NCBI GenBank assembly: GCA_029565415.1
Contig: JAKQOH010000228.1
Location: 1-49,457 of the forward strand
From: Candidatus Rifleibacteriota bacterium
Lineage (GTDB): Bacteria > Riflebacteria > Ozemobacteria > Ozemobacterales > Ozemobacteraceae
Direction of reading: 5' to 3'
DNA length: 49,457 bases
The translations under genes and the position numbers were made by a program. Positions 7,350-15,292 of the stretch are shown here, one piece after another. Position 1 is the stretch's first letter. Every line of letters starts with the position of its first letter. Under the pieces are notes generated by a model. That model ran no database searches. It was not told the DNA's origin and saw nothing but the letters and a program-made list of their open reading frames with translations.

Positions 7350-9256
7350 ACCAGCTTCCCTTCCTCGAAGGTCACGCGGTTCATCTCCTCGAACGTTGTC
7401 TCCCCGGCGGCAACCCGGCGCCAACCGGCCTGCCGGAGGGGGATCATTCCCTGCTCGATGCCGGCTTTCCGGATCAACAGGGGGGACTGCTTTTCCAGGA
7501 TCATCTGCTTGATGCGCGGCGTCATTTCGAGCACCTCGAAGATGCCGAACCGGCCCTGGTAGCCCGTCTTATGGCAGAACCGGCAACCCGCCCCGCGCTT
7601 GAATGCGATCTGCGCATGCTCCTCGAAATCGACCGTCAGGCGCTTCACCTCGTCGGTGATGGTTGTATCGTCGGCTATACAGTTGGGACAGATCCGTCGG
7701 ATCAGGCGCTGGGAGAGGATCAGGTTGAACGAACTGACGAACTCGTACGGGTCGATGCCCATGTTGGACAAGCGCGCGATCGCGTCGATGACGTTGTTCG
7801 CATGGATGGAGCTCATCACGAGATGGCCCGTCAGGGCGGCGTTGACGGCGATCTGGGCCGTTTCGGGATCCCGGATCTCACCGACCATGATCGCATCCGG
7901 ATCCTGGCGGACAATGGAGCGGAGGCCGGAGCCGAACGTCAGGCCCTTCTTTTCGTTGACGGCGATCTGGACGATATCCGGGAGCTGATACTCGACGGGA
8001 TCCTCGATCGTGATGAACTTGTCTTCGGGCGTTTTGACATACTTGATCGCGGAGTACAGCGTCGTCGTCTTCCCCGAGCCGGTGGGGCCCGCGACCAGGA
8101 TCATCCCGTAGGGCTTGAGGACGTTGCGCTGGAACGCCACGAGATCGGTTCCGTCGAGGCCGAGGCGGCGGATGTCGAGACCGAGCGCGGATTTGTCGAG
8201 AATGCGCAGAACCACGGTTTCCCCGAAAATCGAGGGAAGCACCGAGACGCGGAAGTCGACGGCGCGCTCGTCGATGCGCAGTTTGAACCGGCCATCCTGG
8301 GGAATGCGCTTCTCGGCGATGTCGAGCTGGGCCATGACCTTGAGCCGGGAAATGATCGGGGCTCGCTGACGGGGCTCGACATCCGAAAGGATCTCGAACA
8401 GCACGCCGTCGATGCGGTATTTCACTTTCAATTGCGATTCATATACTTCAAAATGGATGTCGCTCGCCCGCTTTCTGACGGCCTTGAGAAGGATCGCATC
8501 GACGAGCCGCACGATCGGGGCTTCCTGGTTGAGATCCTGGCTGACGGCGATGCCGGGCGCCGACTCCTCGGCGTTTTCCTCGTCGACGACGAGCTCGAGG
8601 GGCTGGATGTTCTCGAGGTCGGCGAACACCATCTTCGAGTCGAGGCTGGTCTCGATCATGAGGGAGAGCTGCTTCTGGATCGCGTGCATGGCCGCGACCT
8701 TGGGAACGATCGGCAGACCAAGCTTGACTTCGAGCTCCTCGATCGCGTCGACGTTGCCCGGGTCGGCCATGATCAGCGTGATCTCCTTCTCCGAGCGGGT
8801 ATCGGGGATGAACGAGAAGGTGCGCATCAGGGCGACGTCGACGCTGTTGAACAGGGCGTCGTCGATTTTATAGTTGGTGAGATCGACGTATTCGAGGCCG
8901 AGTTCGCGGGCAACGGCCTGGGCGTGCTGCTCCTCGGTAATGACCTTGCGCTCGACCAGCAGCCGGCCGAGGTTCGCCGGCACCCCGCCGAACTCGTTCT
9001 CGAGCGACTGTATCTGCTCGAACGTGATCAGATGCATATCCAGCAGGATTTCGAACAGCGGCTTCTTCCGGAACGAGGCGACGAACGCCCGGTGCAGGGC
9101 CTTCGAATCGAGGCCGGACTCGGCGGCCACGAGGTCGGAAAACGGCTTCGACTCGTTCTTTGCGCGGTCGGCAAGCTTCGTGAGGGCGGCTTCCGGCAGG
9201 AGCCGGTTATCCGCGAGGAACTGCCTGAGTTGGTCCATGAACGGATCTCCCGTCAT
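7346..9256 (-). CDS. pilB: PilB/GspE-type assembly ATPase
   Basis: 636 residues, the motor that drives pilus or pseudopilus extension. An N-terminal MshEN-like/T2SSE_N region (about 1-200, including FGGVPANLGRLLVERKVI) precedes the ATPase. In the ATPase I see Walker A GPTGSGKTTTLY near residue 388, the Asp box TIEDPVEYQ, Walker B with IMVGEIRDPETA, the His box LTGHLVMSSIHAN, and a Zn-binding tetracysteine (CPNC ... CRFC). Retraction ATPases of the PilT type lack that N-terminal region, so this is an extension or secretion ATPase. ATG at 9256 shares one base with the PilC stop (TGATG); an in-frame GTG at 9259 is an alternative. Confidence 0.95.
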   Translation of the reverse strand: MTGDPFMDQLRQFLADNRLLPEAALTKLADRAKNESKPFSDLVAAESGLDSKALHRAFVASFRKKPLFEILLDMHLITFEQIQSLENEFGGVPANLGRLLVERKVITEEQHAQAVARELGLEYVDLTNYKIDDALFNSVDVALMRTFSFIPDTRSEKEITLIMADPGNVDAIEELEVKLGLPIVPKVAAMHAIQKQLSLMIETSLDSKMVFADLENIQPLELVVDEENAEESAPGIAVSQDLNQEAPIVRLVDAILLKAVRKRASDIHFEVYESQLKVKYRIDGVLFEILSDVEPRQRAPIISRLKVMAQLDIAEKRIPQDGRFKLRIDERAVDFRVSVLPSIFGETVVLRILDKSALGLDIRRLGLDGTDLVAFQRNVLKPYGMILVAGPTGSGKTTTLYSAIKYVKTPEDKFITIEDPVEYQLPDIVQIAVNEKKGLTFGSGLRSIVRQDPDAIMVGEIRDPETAQIAVNAALTGHLVMSSIHANNVIDAIARLSNMGIDPYEFVSSFNLILSQRLIRRICPNCIADDTTITDEVKRLTVDFEEHAQIAFKRGAGCRFCHKTGYQGRFGIFEVLEMTPRIKQMILEKQSPLLIRKAGIEQGMIPLRQAGWRRVAAGETTFEEMNRVTFEEGKLV

Positions 9257-10473
9257 CACCGGATATTGGTTGCCGCGGTCAGAACTGGCAGCAGCAGGGC
9301 TATGATCACCGAACCGACCACGACCGCCATGAAGAGAAACAGAAGAGGTTCGATCAGCGAGGTGAGGGTCGAGGTGAGCCCGTCGATTTCCTCGTCGTAA
9401 TGATCCGCGAGGCCGTTGAGCATCTCGCCCAGATTCCCTGACTCCTCGCCCACGCGCACGATGCGGGGCACCATCCGGGGAACCCCGGCGACCGAGCGGA
9501 TGGCCCGGGCGAAACTCTCGCCCCGCTCAATAGCGTCAGGTATAATTGCGAGGCGTGCCGCGACAGCCCGGTTCTCGAGACTGTCGAGAACGACCGACAT
9601 GCTCTGGAGAAGCGGAATTCCGCCGTCGACCATCGTGGCCAGGGTCCGGGCGAACTGGCTGAACGCGAACTTCTCTTCGAGAGACCCGATGAGAGGGAGC
9701 GCCAGCTTCGCGCGATCGATCGTGGCGCGCCCGTCAAGCCGCGACGCATACCGGCCGAACGCGAAGGCAAGGCCGGCGAACGCCAGCATCACGAACCAGA
9801 ACCATCGCGCCAACAGCTCCGAGGCCCCGAGAACGAACTGGGTGAACACGGGAAGGGGCGCGTCCATGTTCCGGAACAGATCCGTGAACTCGGGAACGAC
9901 TTTCACCATCATGAACATCACGGCCACGATCGAGAGCAGAAGCAGGATCGTTGGATACACGAGGGCCGATACGAGCTTGCGACGGACGGCGATGATCCCG
10001 GCGTAATAGGAGGTGATGCGGCCGAGCACGTTCTCGAGGGCGCCGGCCGTGACCCCGGCAACGACGGTGCGAACGAATATTTCGGGAAAGACATGGGGAT
10101 GACGGGCAAGGGCCTGGCTGAACGAGACGCCTTCCTCGACGTCCCGGCTCACGGCTTTCAAGGCGTTCGGCAGAGGGCCATCCGGCGCGTCCTCCACCAG
10201 AAGATCCAGGGCTTCCTTGAGGGGGAGCCCGGATTTGATGAGGGTGCGAAGCAGACGGGTGAACTCCATCAGTTCGCCGATCCCGACGCCCCGGCGCAGC
10301 CGGAGAAGATCGCAGAGCCGCTCGTAAAGGGTGCGCGGAACCGGGTCGATCCGGAGGACATAACACCCGTGGTCGGTCAGGGCCGTGCGAAGCTCCTCGA
10401 CCGACGCGGTTTCCCGGACAAACTCCTGCATGCGGCCCTTTTCATCGGCATACCGCACCTTCACGCACTGCAT
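9256..10473 (-). CDS. pilC: PilC/GspF-type inner-membrane platform protein
   Basis: 405 residues. Two T2SSF domains are visible: FTRLLRTLIKSGLPLKEALDLL in the first and FSQFARTLATMVDGGIPLLQSM in the second, each followed by membrane helices (for example LVSALVYPTILLLLSIVAVM and the C-terminal LIEPLLFLFMAVVVGSVII). It forms the membrane rotor on which the PilB-type ATPase acts. GGAGG lies eight bases before the ATG. It is 18 bases downstream of the metallophosphoesterase gene, so both are probably on one message. Confidence 0.94.
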   Translation of the reverse strand: MQCVKVRYADEKGRMQEFVRETASVEELRTALTDHGCYVLRIDPVPRTLYERLCDLLRLRRGVGIGELMEFTRLLRTLIKSGLPLKEALDLLVEDAPDGPLPNALKAVSRDVEEGVSFSQALARHPHVFPEIFVRTVVAGVTAGALENVLGRITSYYAGIIAVRRKLVSALVYPTILLLLSIVAVMFMMVKVVPEFTDLFRNMDAPLPVFTQFVLGASELLARWFWFVMLAFAGLAFAFGRYASRLDGRATIDRAKLALPLIGSLEEKFAFSQFARTLATMVDGGIPLLQSMSVVLDSLENRAVAARLAIIPDAIERGESFARAIRSVAGVPRMVPRIVRVGEESGNLGEMLNGLADHYDEEIDGLTSTLTSLIEPLLFLFMAVVVGSVIIALLLPVLTAATNIR

Positions 10474-10491
10474 CGAAACCTCCGGCGACCG

Positions 10492-11253
10492 TCAGTATCC
10501 GAGATTCAACCGGTTGATCAGCATGGCCGGGTATTCCCGGAGTCGCATCTTTTCCTGACAGGTGGCGATCTTATAATAGACCCGACGGCTCCGGATGACA
10601 ATGATATTCTCCCCGATATCGATATCCATGAAGGCCGCGCGGGGATCTCCATCACGAGGCTGGCCGACCGATCCGGGATTGACGAGCCAGGTACGGTTTT
10701 CTCGTATATCGATCCGTATATCCTGGTCCGGGATGACCGGCTCTTCGATGTACCGGTCCGCGTCACGATCGTGCATGAAGAAGGCGGGAAGGTGCGTGTG
10801 GCCGAAAAAGGCAATTTTCATACCGCTTCCGGGCATGTTCGAGAGGGACGGGATCGCCAGTTCCAGGGAAAGCAGGTATTCGTCGGGATCCAGAGGGCTG
10901 CCGTGCACGAGCGCCATGCCGCGTCCGAGATCGAGCTGTTTCGGGAGACGGGAAAGCCATGCAGCGGCTTCCGGCTCGATCGATTCGATGTTTTTCCGGA
11001 CGGCGGCGATCGCGTGCGGGTTGAATGCCAGGGGCGGAACGAGGCGGGCTACGACGGCATCATGGTTTCCGAGGACGATCCGGGCATTGGGCAGATTCCG
11101 GAAAAACCCGACGCATTCGGACGGATTCGGGCCGTAACCGGTGATGTCGCCGGTACACCAGACCTCGTCGAACCGCTCGACCGGTGCAGCCTCGAGAACG
11201 GCCTCAAGGGCCTCGAGGTTCGAATGGATGTCGGAAACCAGCAGGACGCGCAT
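10492..11253 (-). CDS. Calcineurin-like metallophosphoesterase (YfcE/MJ0936 type)
   Basis: 253 residues, cytoplasmic. All five metal-binding motifs of the family can be read: D-x-H in LLVSDIHSN, GD in WCTGDITGYG, GNHD, the later H in LVHGSP, and GHTH. It is the small YfcE-like type that hydrolyses phosphodiesters in vitro; the physiological substrate is unknown. ATG at 11253 is chosen over the in-frame TTG at 11259 because GGGGA sits at good distance and the protein then begins MRVLLVSD. It is first in the transcript leading into pilC-pilB-pilM-pilN-pilO, 18 bases before pilC. Whether it works with the pilus is inference from position only. Confidence 0.9.
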   Translation of the reverse strand: MRVLLVSDIHSNLEALEAVLEAAPVERFDEVWCTGDITGYGPNPSECVGFFRNLPNARIVLGNHDAVVARLVPPLAFNPHAIAAVRKNIESIEPEAAAWLSRLPKQLDLGRGMALVHGSPLDPDEYLLSLELAIPSLSNMPGSGMKIAFFGHTHLPAFFMHDRDADRYIEEPVIPDQDIRIDIRENRTWLVNPGSVGQPRDGDPRAAFMDIDIGENIIVIRSRRVYYKIATCQEKMRLREYPAMLINRLNLGY

Positions 11254-11308
11254 GTACAATTCCCCCTGTCGCGTTCCCCTATCGGAACGATGCGGGGATC
11301 ACCTGAGT

Positions 11309-11343
11309 GAAAAAACCGGAGTTCGGAAAACGAACCCCGGTTT
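11309..11343 (-). terminator. Rho-independent terminator after the DUF2225 gene
   Basis: On the minus strand a 13-base stem (AAACCGGGGTTCG with CGAACTCCGGTTT, one mismatch) and a five-base loop are followed by a run of T. It ends the lepB-DUF2225 transcript and insulates the pilus operon. Confidence 0.85.
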
Positions 11344-11359
11344 CGGATGGCAAGGAGGT

Positions 11360-12088
11360 TCAGTTGATGAAATGCTCGTTCAGCTCGGCCTGCTTCTTGG
11401 TGAGTTCGAGGATCCACTGCTGGTCCTGGTCGATCAGCACTTCCTCGACGCTGCCGAACCATTCGCGGGCCTGCGTCTTGTCCTCGAGGCGGCGGTACAG
11501 CTCGCCGACGAGATACGTCACGACCGGCACGTTGTCGGGATTCGAAACCGTCGAACGTTCGACCGAGAACCGAAGGAACTTCACGGCAAGTTGCTGCATC
11601 TCGATCTCCGCTTTGCGGTTCTCGGATTTGCGGCACACCCAGGAGCCGCGCAGATACAGGTTCCCGATGAGATACGGATTCCGCTTCTGGTCCTCATACA
11701 GTTTGCCCGCGAGGTAATACGCCTGCGCGAGACGGGGAAGCTTCTTCATGACCGGCTGCTCGAGGATTTCGCGAATGCGGTGTGCCGTGACGGGATCAGC
11801 TTCCGAAGGGGACTGGTAATCGTCGGGGTACCCGCAGAATCCGCACGTGGGACAGGCGACGAGAAAATACTCGAGCGGGTCATCCCCGAGATAATGGGGG
11901 AAAAAATCGGAATCCTGGCCCTGGTGACTCACCGACTCGACGATATCGGCGTCGAACTCGGATTTGCACGTGGGACAGGCGAAATGCTGTCTTGCAAGTC
12001 GGGTCAACGGACGTTTCTCCGGAGCAGAATATGGGGCCGTCGCGTCGCTGCCGGCTCCACCGCGAGTATATGCCTGCGAATGAACCAT
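11360..12088 (-). CDS. DUF2225 family zinc-ribbon/TPR protein
   Basis: 242 residues. An N-terminal zinc ribbon is built from two CxxC knuckles (FACPTCKSEF and VACPTCGFCGY) about 45 residues apart; the rest is helical and TPR-like (YYLAGKLYEDQ, YLVGELYRRLEDKTQAREWF). This matches the DUF2225 family known from Firmicutes and spirochaetes; no function is established for it. GAGG at nine bases before the ATG supports the start. It is 20 bases downstream of the signal peptidase gene, so the two are probably co-transcribed and end at the terminator at 11309-11343. Confidence 0.85.
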   Translation of the reverse strand: MVHSQAYTRGGAGSDATAPYSAPEKRPLTRLARQHFACPTCKSEFDADIVESVSHQGQDSDFFPHYLGDDPLEYFLVACPTCGFCGYPDDYQSPSEADPVTAHRIREILEQPVMKKLPRLAQAYYLAGKLYEDQKRNPYLIGNLYLRGSWVCRKSENRKAEIEMQQLAVKFLRFSVERSTVSNPDNVPVVTYLVGELYRRLEDKTQAREWFGSVEEVLIDQDQQWILELTKKQAELNEHFIN

Positions 12089-12108
12089 GTCAACCTCACC
12101 ACTCCGCT

Positions 12109-12639
12109 TCAGTAAGGGATCGAGGAGATCGATCCCATGGCCCAGGGAGGCCAGAATTTGAACTCGGCGCGCCCTTTGATCTTGTCGATGTCGAGAAAGC
12201 CCCAGGCACGGCTGTCATGGGAGTTGTTGCGGTTGTCGCCCATCACGCACACCTTTCCGTTCGGCACCCGAAGCGGTCCATACGAACCGAACACGTATTC
12301 CCGCACGAACGGCTCCGAGATGCGCACGCCGTTGCGGTACAGATACCCGTCGCGCACCTCGAGCAGATCGCCCGGCCCGCCCACCACCCGCTTGATGAAA
12401 TCCTTCTTCGGATCCAGGGGGAAGGGAAACACGACGACTTCGCCGAGCGATGGCTGCCGCAGCCGGTAGATCAGCTTGTTGACGAGAATCTTTTCGTGCG
12501 AAGAGAGCTGCGGCTCCATGCAGGCGCCTTCGATGACGAATCCCTGCAGAAAATACGTCTGCAGGATCACGAAAAATATCAGTGCCTTGACGAAATCCTT
12601 GAACCACTCGCGAACAGCTTCCCTGTATTCGCCCATCAT
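12109..12639 (-). CDS. lepB: Signal peptidase I with Cys at the nucleophile position
   Basis: 176 residues, inner membrane, one N-terminal membrane helix (about 17-33), catalytic part outside. Family boxes: box B reads IEGACMEPQL where the family has (S/D)GxSMxPTL, box D is DFIKRVVGGPGD with the general-base Lys (Lys83), and box E is GDNRNNSHDSR. The Ser nucleophile is replaced by Cys40 (codon TGC). Everything else needed for the Ser/Lys dyad mechanism is present, so I expect a leader peptidase that works with a Cys/Lys dyad. GGAG seven bases upstream supports ATG 12639; the in-frame ATG at 12705 has no such support. Given the many signal peptides in this window, it likely serves general secretion unless another lepB exists. 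Confidence 0.93.
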   Translation of the reverse strand: MMGEYREAVREWFKDFVKALIFFVILQTYFLQGFVIEGACMEPQLSSHEKILVNKLIYRLRQPSLGEVVVFPFPLDPKKDFIKRVVGGPGDLLEVRDGYLYRNGVRISEPFVREYVFGSYGPLRVPNGKVCVMGDNRNNSHDSRAWGFLDIDKIKGRAEFKFWPPWAMGSISSIPY

Positions 12640-12790
12640 GGAACGGCTCCTGTTGCGACCGGACAGATCAGACCCGAACGTCCCCTTCCGGGCTCGGGAT
12701 GGCACCCGTGAAGAACGCGGGGACGCTCGTACCTTTTCGGACGCTTCCCAGGATTTCTTTATGATATTTCGACGGGAATCTTTCTCGGGG

Positions 12791-14071
12791 TCACCGGACC
12801 GCGCCGGCTTCGGGGGATTCGCGCTCGAGGAGTTTCAGATCATGGTACAACGCCGAAAGGAAGCTGCCCACGTCGGTCACGATGCCGATCGTCTGGTGCG
12901 AGCCGCGGTCGGCCAGTTTCGTCACGACGGCCGGATTGATGTCGACGCAGATCGTCTTGACCCAGCCGGGAAGCATGTTCCCGACACCGATGCCGTGCAG
13001 CATCGTCGAGAGGATCAGCATGATCGTGCAGCCCTGCATCAACCCGAAATACGCTTTCTGGGCCTCGACCATATCGGTGTACACCTCGGGAAGGGGGCCG
13101 TCGTCGCGGATGCTGCCCGCAAGAGCGAAGGGGACGTTGCGCTTCACGCATTCATAAAAGACGCCCTGGGTGAGAACCCCCTGCTCGACGGCTTGGCGGA
13201 TCGAACCGCACCGGAAGATCGTGTTGATGGCCCGGAGATGATTGCGATGACCGTCCTCGACCGGTTCGCCGCTCTCGATATCGATGCCAAGCGAGGTGCG
13301 GTACAGGTTCTGTTCGATGTCATGGACGGCTGAGGCATTGCCCGAGAGCAGGAAGTCGACATACCCCTCGCGGATCATCTTCGCGAGAAACTCTGCGCCG
13401 CCGGTGTGTACGACGACCGGGCCGAGGGTGATGCCGAGACGGCCGCCGCTGCGGCGCTTCTCGAGGATCAGGTGCGCGATCTTGCGGACGGCGATCTTCA
13501 CGCGGCGTTCCGAACTGACCTCGCTGTTCATGAACGCGAACTCCTCGCGGTCACGCTCCTTTGACTCGGGTCTGATGCGGATACCGCGGATACCGCAGGC
13601 GACCAGGTCCCCGGCTTTCACGTCTCTGGGCTTGCGACAGACGACGTTCCAGCCGTTCCCCTCACGAGCGCAGACGAGAATGGCATCCATGCGCTGGTCG
13701 GTGGCCTTGTACCAGACCCCGTCGAGACGGATTTCGGTCAGATGGTTCGTGGTCGCATAAAAATGCTCGGGAACCACCCAGTTTTTCGGTGCCGGCTCGA
13801 GGAGGGCATTCTCTTCGACCACCGGCTGACAGCCGTGCCCGTGAAGCCCCTCGCAGAGGCGCAGAAGCTCGGCATCGGACCGGGCGAAGATCGTGAACCG
13901 GGCGCGGGAAGGCTGTTCATGGGATTTTCCGACGACGAACTCGTGGATTTCATACTCGCCGTCGTTCTTGATGATGAGATCCATGCAGGCAGACATGATG
14001 CCTGAATCGATCAGATGGCCTTCGACATGGAGTTCGCGGGAAAACGTGTATCCGGGACGGGGGGAGCTCAT
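12791..14071 (-). CDS. LOR/SDH-type ornithine cyclodeaminase (TIGR00300 family)
   Basis: 426 residues. The N-terminal part (about 1-110, beginning FSRELHVEGHLIDSGIM) is the conserved LOR domain found next to saccharopine dehydrogenase in plants; the C-terminal part (about 200-410) has a dinucleotide-binding region and the phrases LGPVVVHTGGAEFLAKMI, LLSGNASAVHDIE and MLHGIGVGNMLPGWV. It matches the archaeal-type NAD-dependent ornithine cyclodeaminase, which turns ornithine into proline plus ammonia, and the C-terminal half of cyanobacterial ArgZ/AgrE. The arginine-hydrolysing N-terminal domain of ArgZ is absent, so ornithine should be the substrate. AAGGAA nine bases upstream supports ATG 14071. 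Family assignment is firm; reaction is inferred. Confidence 0.85.
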   Translation of the reverse strand: MSSPRPGYTFSRELHVEGHLIDSGIMSACMDLIIKNDGEYEIHEFVVGKSHEQPSRARFTIFARSDAELLRLCEGLHGHGCQPVVEENALLEPAPKNWVVPEHFYATTNHLTEIRLDGVWYKATDQRMDAILVCAREGNGWNVVCRKPRDVKAGDLVACGIRGIRIRPESKERDREEFAFMNSEVSSERRVKIAVRKIAHLILEKRRSGGRLGITLGPVVVHTGGAEFLAKMIREGYVDFLLSGNASAVHDIEQNLYRTSLGIDIESGEPVEDGHRNHLRAINTIFRCGSIRQAVEQGVLTQGVFYECVKRNVPFALAGSIRDDGPLPEVYTDMVEAQKAYFGLMQGCTIMLILSTMLHGIGVGNMLPGWVKTICVDINPAVVTKLADRGSHQTIGIVTDVGSFLSALYHDLKLLERESPEAGAVR

Positions 14072-14115
14072 GGATGGTTCCTTTCGAGGCCAGGTTTCTA
14101 CAGGCTGTCTACGAT

Positions 14116-14147
14116 GAAAAAAGCCGGAACGTCAACCCTTCCGGCTT
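14116..14147 (-). terminator. Rho-independent terminator after the coiled-coil gene
   Basis: On the minus strand AAGCCGGAA pairs with TTCCGGCTT around a nine-base loop and is followed by T residues. It closes the transcript of the gene at 14177-14494. Confidence 0.85.
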
Positions 14148-14176
14148 GGGATCTTTACGACAGAGGTGCTGCTATA

Positions 14177-14494
14177 TCACGGATTTGCCTGCTTCTCAGA
14201 CATCAGCTGATCGCGCCGTTCGACCAGATCGCTTCGCTTCCAGATGAGTTCACGCATCCGCTCTTTGCACTCGTCGATATCGTATTCGTTCCCGCCGGAT
14301 GCCTTGAGCTGCTTGATCTGGTCACTGAGCCGCTTGATGTCTTTCGAGAGACTCTTGATCTGCTCATTAAGCGCCTTGATCTCCGCATCGTTCGAGCTGC
14401 TCGCAAAGAGCGGGGCCGAAAACACGGAAAAAACGAACATCAGAAGAACTGAGAAGATCGCCACAGAAATACCACGGAACGCATGCTTGTTCAC
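14177..14494 (-). CDS. Small secreted coiled-coil protein
   Basis: 105 residues, unknown function. The GTG at 14494 has GGGAGG a few bases upstream and opens a signal peptide (ISVAIFSVLLMFVFSVFSA). The mature part is nearly all heptad-like helix (IKALNEQIKSLSKDIKRL, then MRELIWKRSDLVERRDQL), so it should form a coiled coil in the periplasm or outside. A good promoter (14545-14572) and a terminator (14116-14147) flank it, making it a single-gene transcript. Confidence 0.75.
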   Translation of the reverse strand: MNKHAFRGISVAIFSVLLMFVFSVFSAPLFASSSNDAEIKALNEQIKSLSKDIKRLSDQIKQLKASGGNEYDIDECKERMRELIWKRSDLVERRDQLMSEKQANP

Positions 14495-14544
14495 GTTGGA
14501 ATCCCTCCCGTTTTCGTATGATCTGATAGGATCCTGTTCTCTAG

Positions 14545-14572
14545 ATTCTACTGAAAGATGGAAAAACGTCAA
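14545..14572 (-). promoter_or_regulatory. Sigma-70-like promoter for the coiled-coil gene
   Basis: Minus strand: -35 TTGACG (14572-14567), 16-base spacer, -10 TAGAAT (14550-14545), five of six consensus bases in each. The GTG start at 14494 is about 45 bases downstream. Confidence 0.6.
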
Positions 14573-14591
14573 TGCGTCCGTACCCCGCCCG

Positions 14592-15290
14592 TCAGGACTC
14601 CACGGCGGCACGTTTTCGACGGCGTGGAACCTTGCGACCGTCCTGGTGAGCGGTTGTTTCAGAGGGAAGATCCCCTTCCGGGAAGGTCAGCAGTTCTTCG
14701 ACGGTGAATCCCTCGATACCGAGTCCCCAGCGGTGGAACATGTGTTCGACATGCTCCCGGGAACGGGTTTTTCCGTACATCCCGGCCAGTTGTCGCTGAC
14801 GCTGGACTTCATACAAGGTCACGGCCGTCGCAACGGAAACGTTGAGACTCTGTACGAGACCGTACATCGGGAGAAAGATGTTCTCGTCGGCAAGCTCGAG
14901 AAGCTCGTCGGTACAGCCGCGATGCTCGTTTCCCATCACGATGACCCAGGGCTTCGTCCAGTCGGGGGTGCGGAAATCGACGGCGTCGTGTGCCAGATGG
15001 GTGGCTGCGATGCGGAATCCGGCGGTTTTGAGGCCCCTGAGTTCGCCAAGGAAATCCGGACAATCCTCCAACGCGACCCACCGCTCGGAACCACGGGTGA
15101 CCTCGGGATTCACCCATTTGGCCTCGGGATCGGGCCGCCAGATGACCCGGTCGATGCCGACCGCGTCTGAACTGCGCAGGATCGCGCTGACATTGTGCGG
15201 ATCGTGTACCCCGTCGAGAGCGACGATGATGTCGGTCTGGCGGTTGTGAAGCGAGGTGGCGAGGCGGTGGATACGGCGCGGACTGGGCAT
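14592..15290 (-). CDS. trmH: SpoU/TrmH family 2'-O-ribose RNA methyltransferase
   Basis: 232 residues, SPOUT (trefoil-knot) fold. Motif 1 reads NVSAILRSSDAVGI with the catalytic Arg, motif 2 is IVMGNEHRGC, and motif 3 is LPMYGLVQSLNVSVA. The basic C-terminal tail (KVPRRRKRAA) is typical of TrmH, which methylates G18 in the tRNA D-loop, so tRNA Gm18 is the likely target; another SpoU target is possible. GAGG is six bases from the ATG at 15290; the ATG at 15296 directly abuts the GAGG and is less likely. It begins two bases after the stop of the LmeA-like gene, so it is in that transcript. Confidence 0.9.
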   Translation of the reverse strand: MPSPRRIHRLATSLHNRQTDIIVALDGVHDPHNVSAILRSSDAVGIDRVIWRPDPEAKWVNPEVTRGSERWVALEDCPDFLGELRGLKTAGFRIAATHLAHDAVDFRTPDWTKPWVIVMGNEHRGCTDELLELADENIFLPMYGLVQSLNVSVATAVTLYEVQRQRQLAGMYGKTRSREHVEHMFHRWGLGIEGFTVEELLTFPEGDLPSETTAHQDGRKVPRRRKRAAVES

Positions 15291-15292
15291 GT

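Noticed and set aside
7571..9400. A 609-codon open frame on the plus strand
   Set aside because: It mirrors the pilB ATPase gene and has no recognisable domain; the ATPase motifs on the minus strand are unambiguous.
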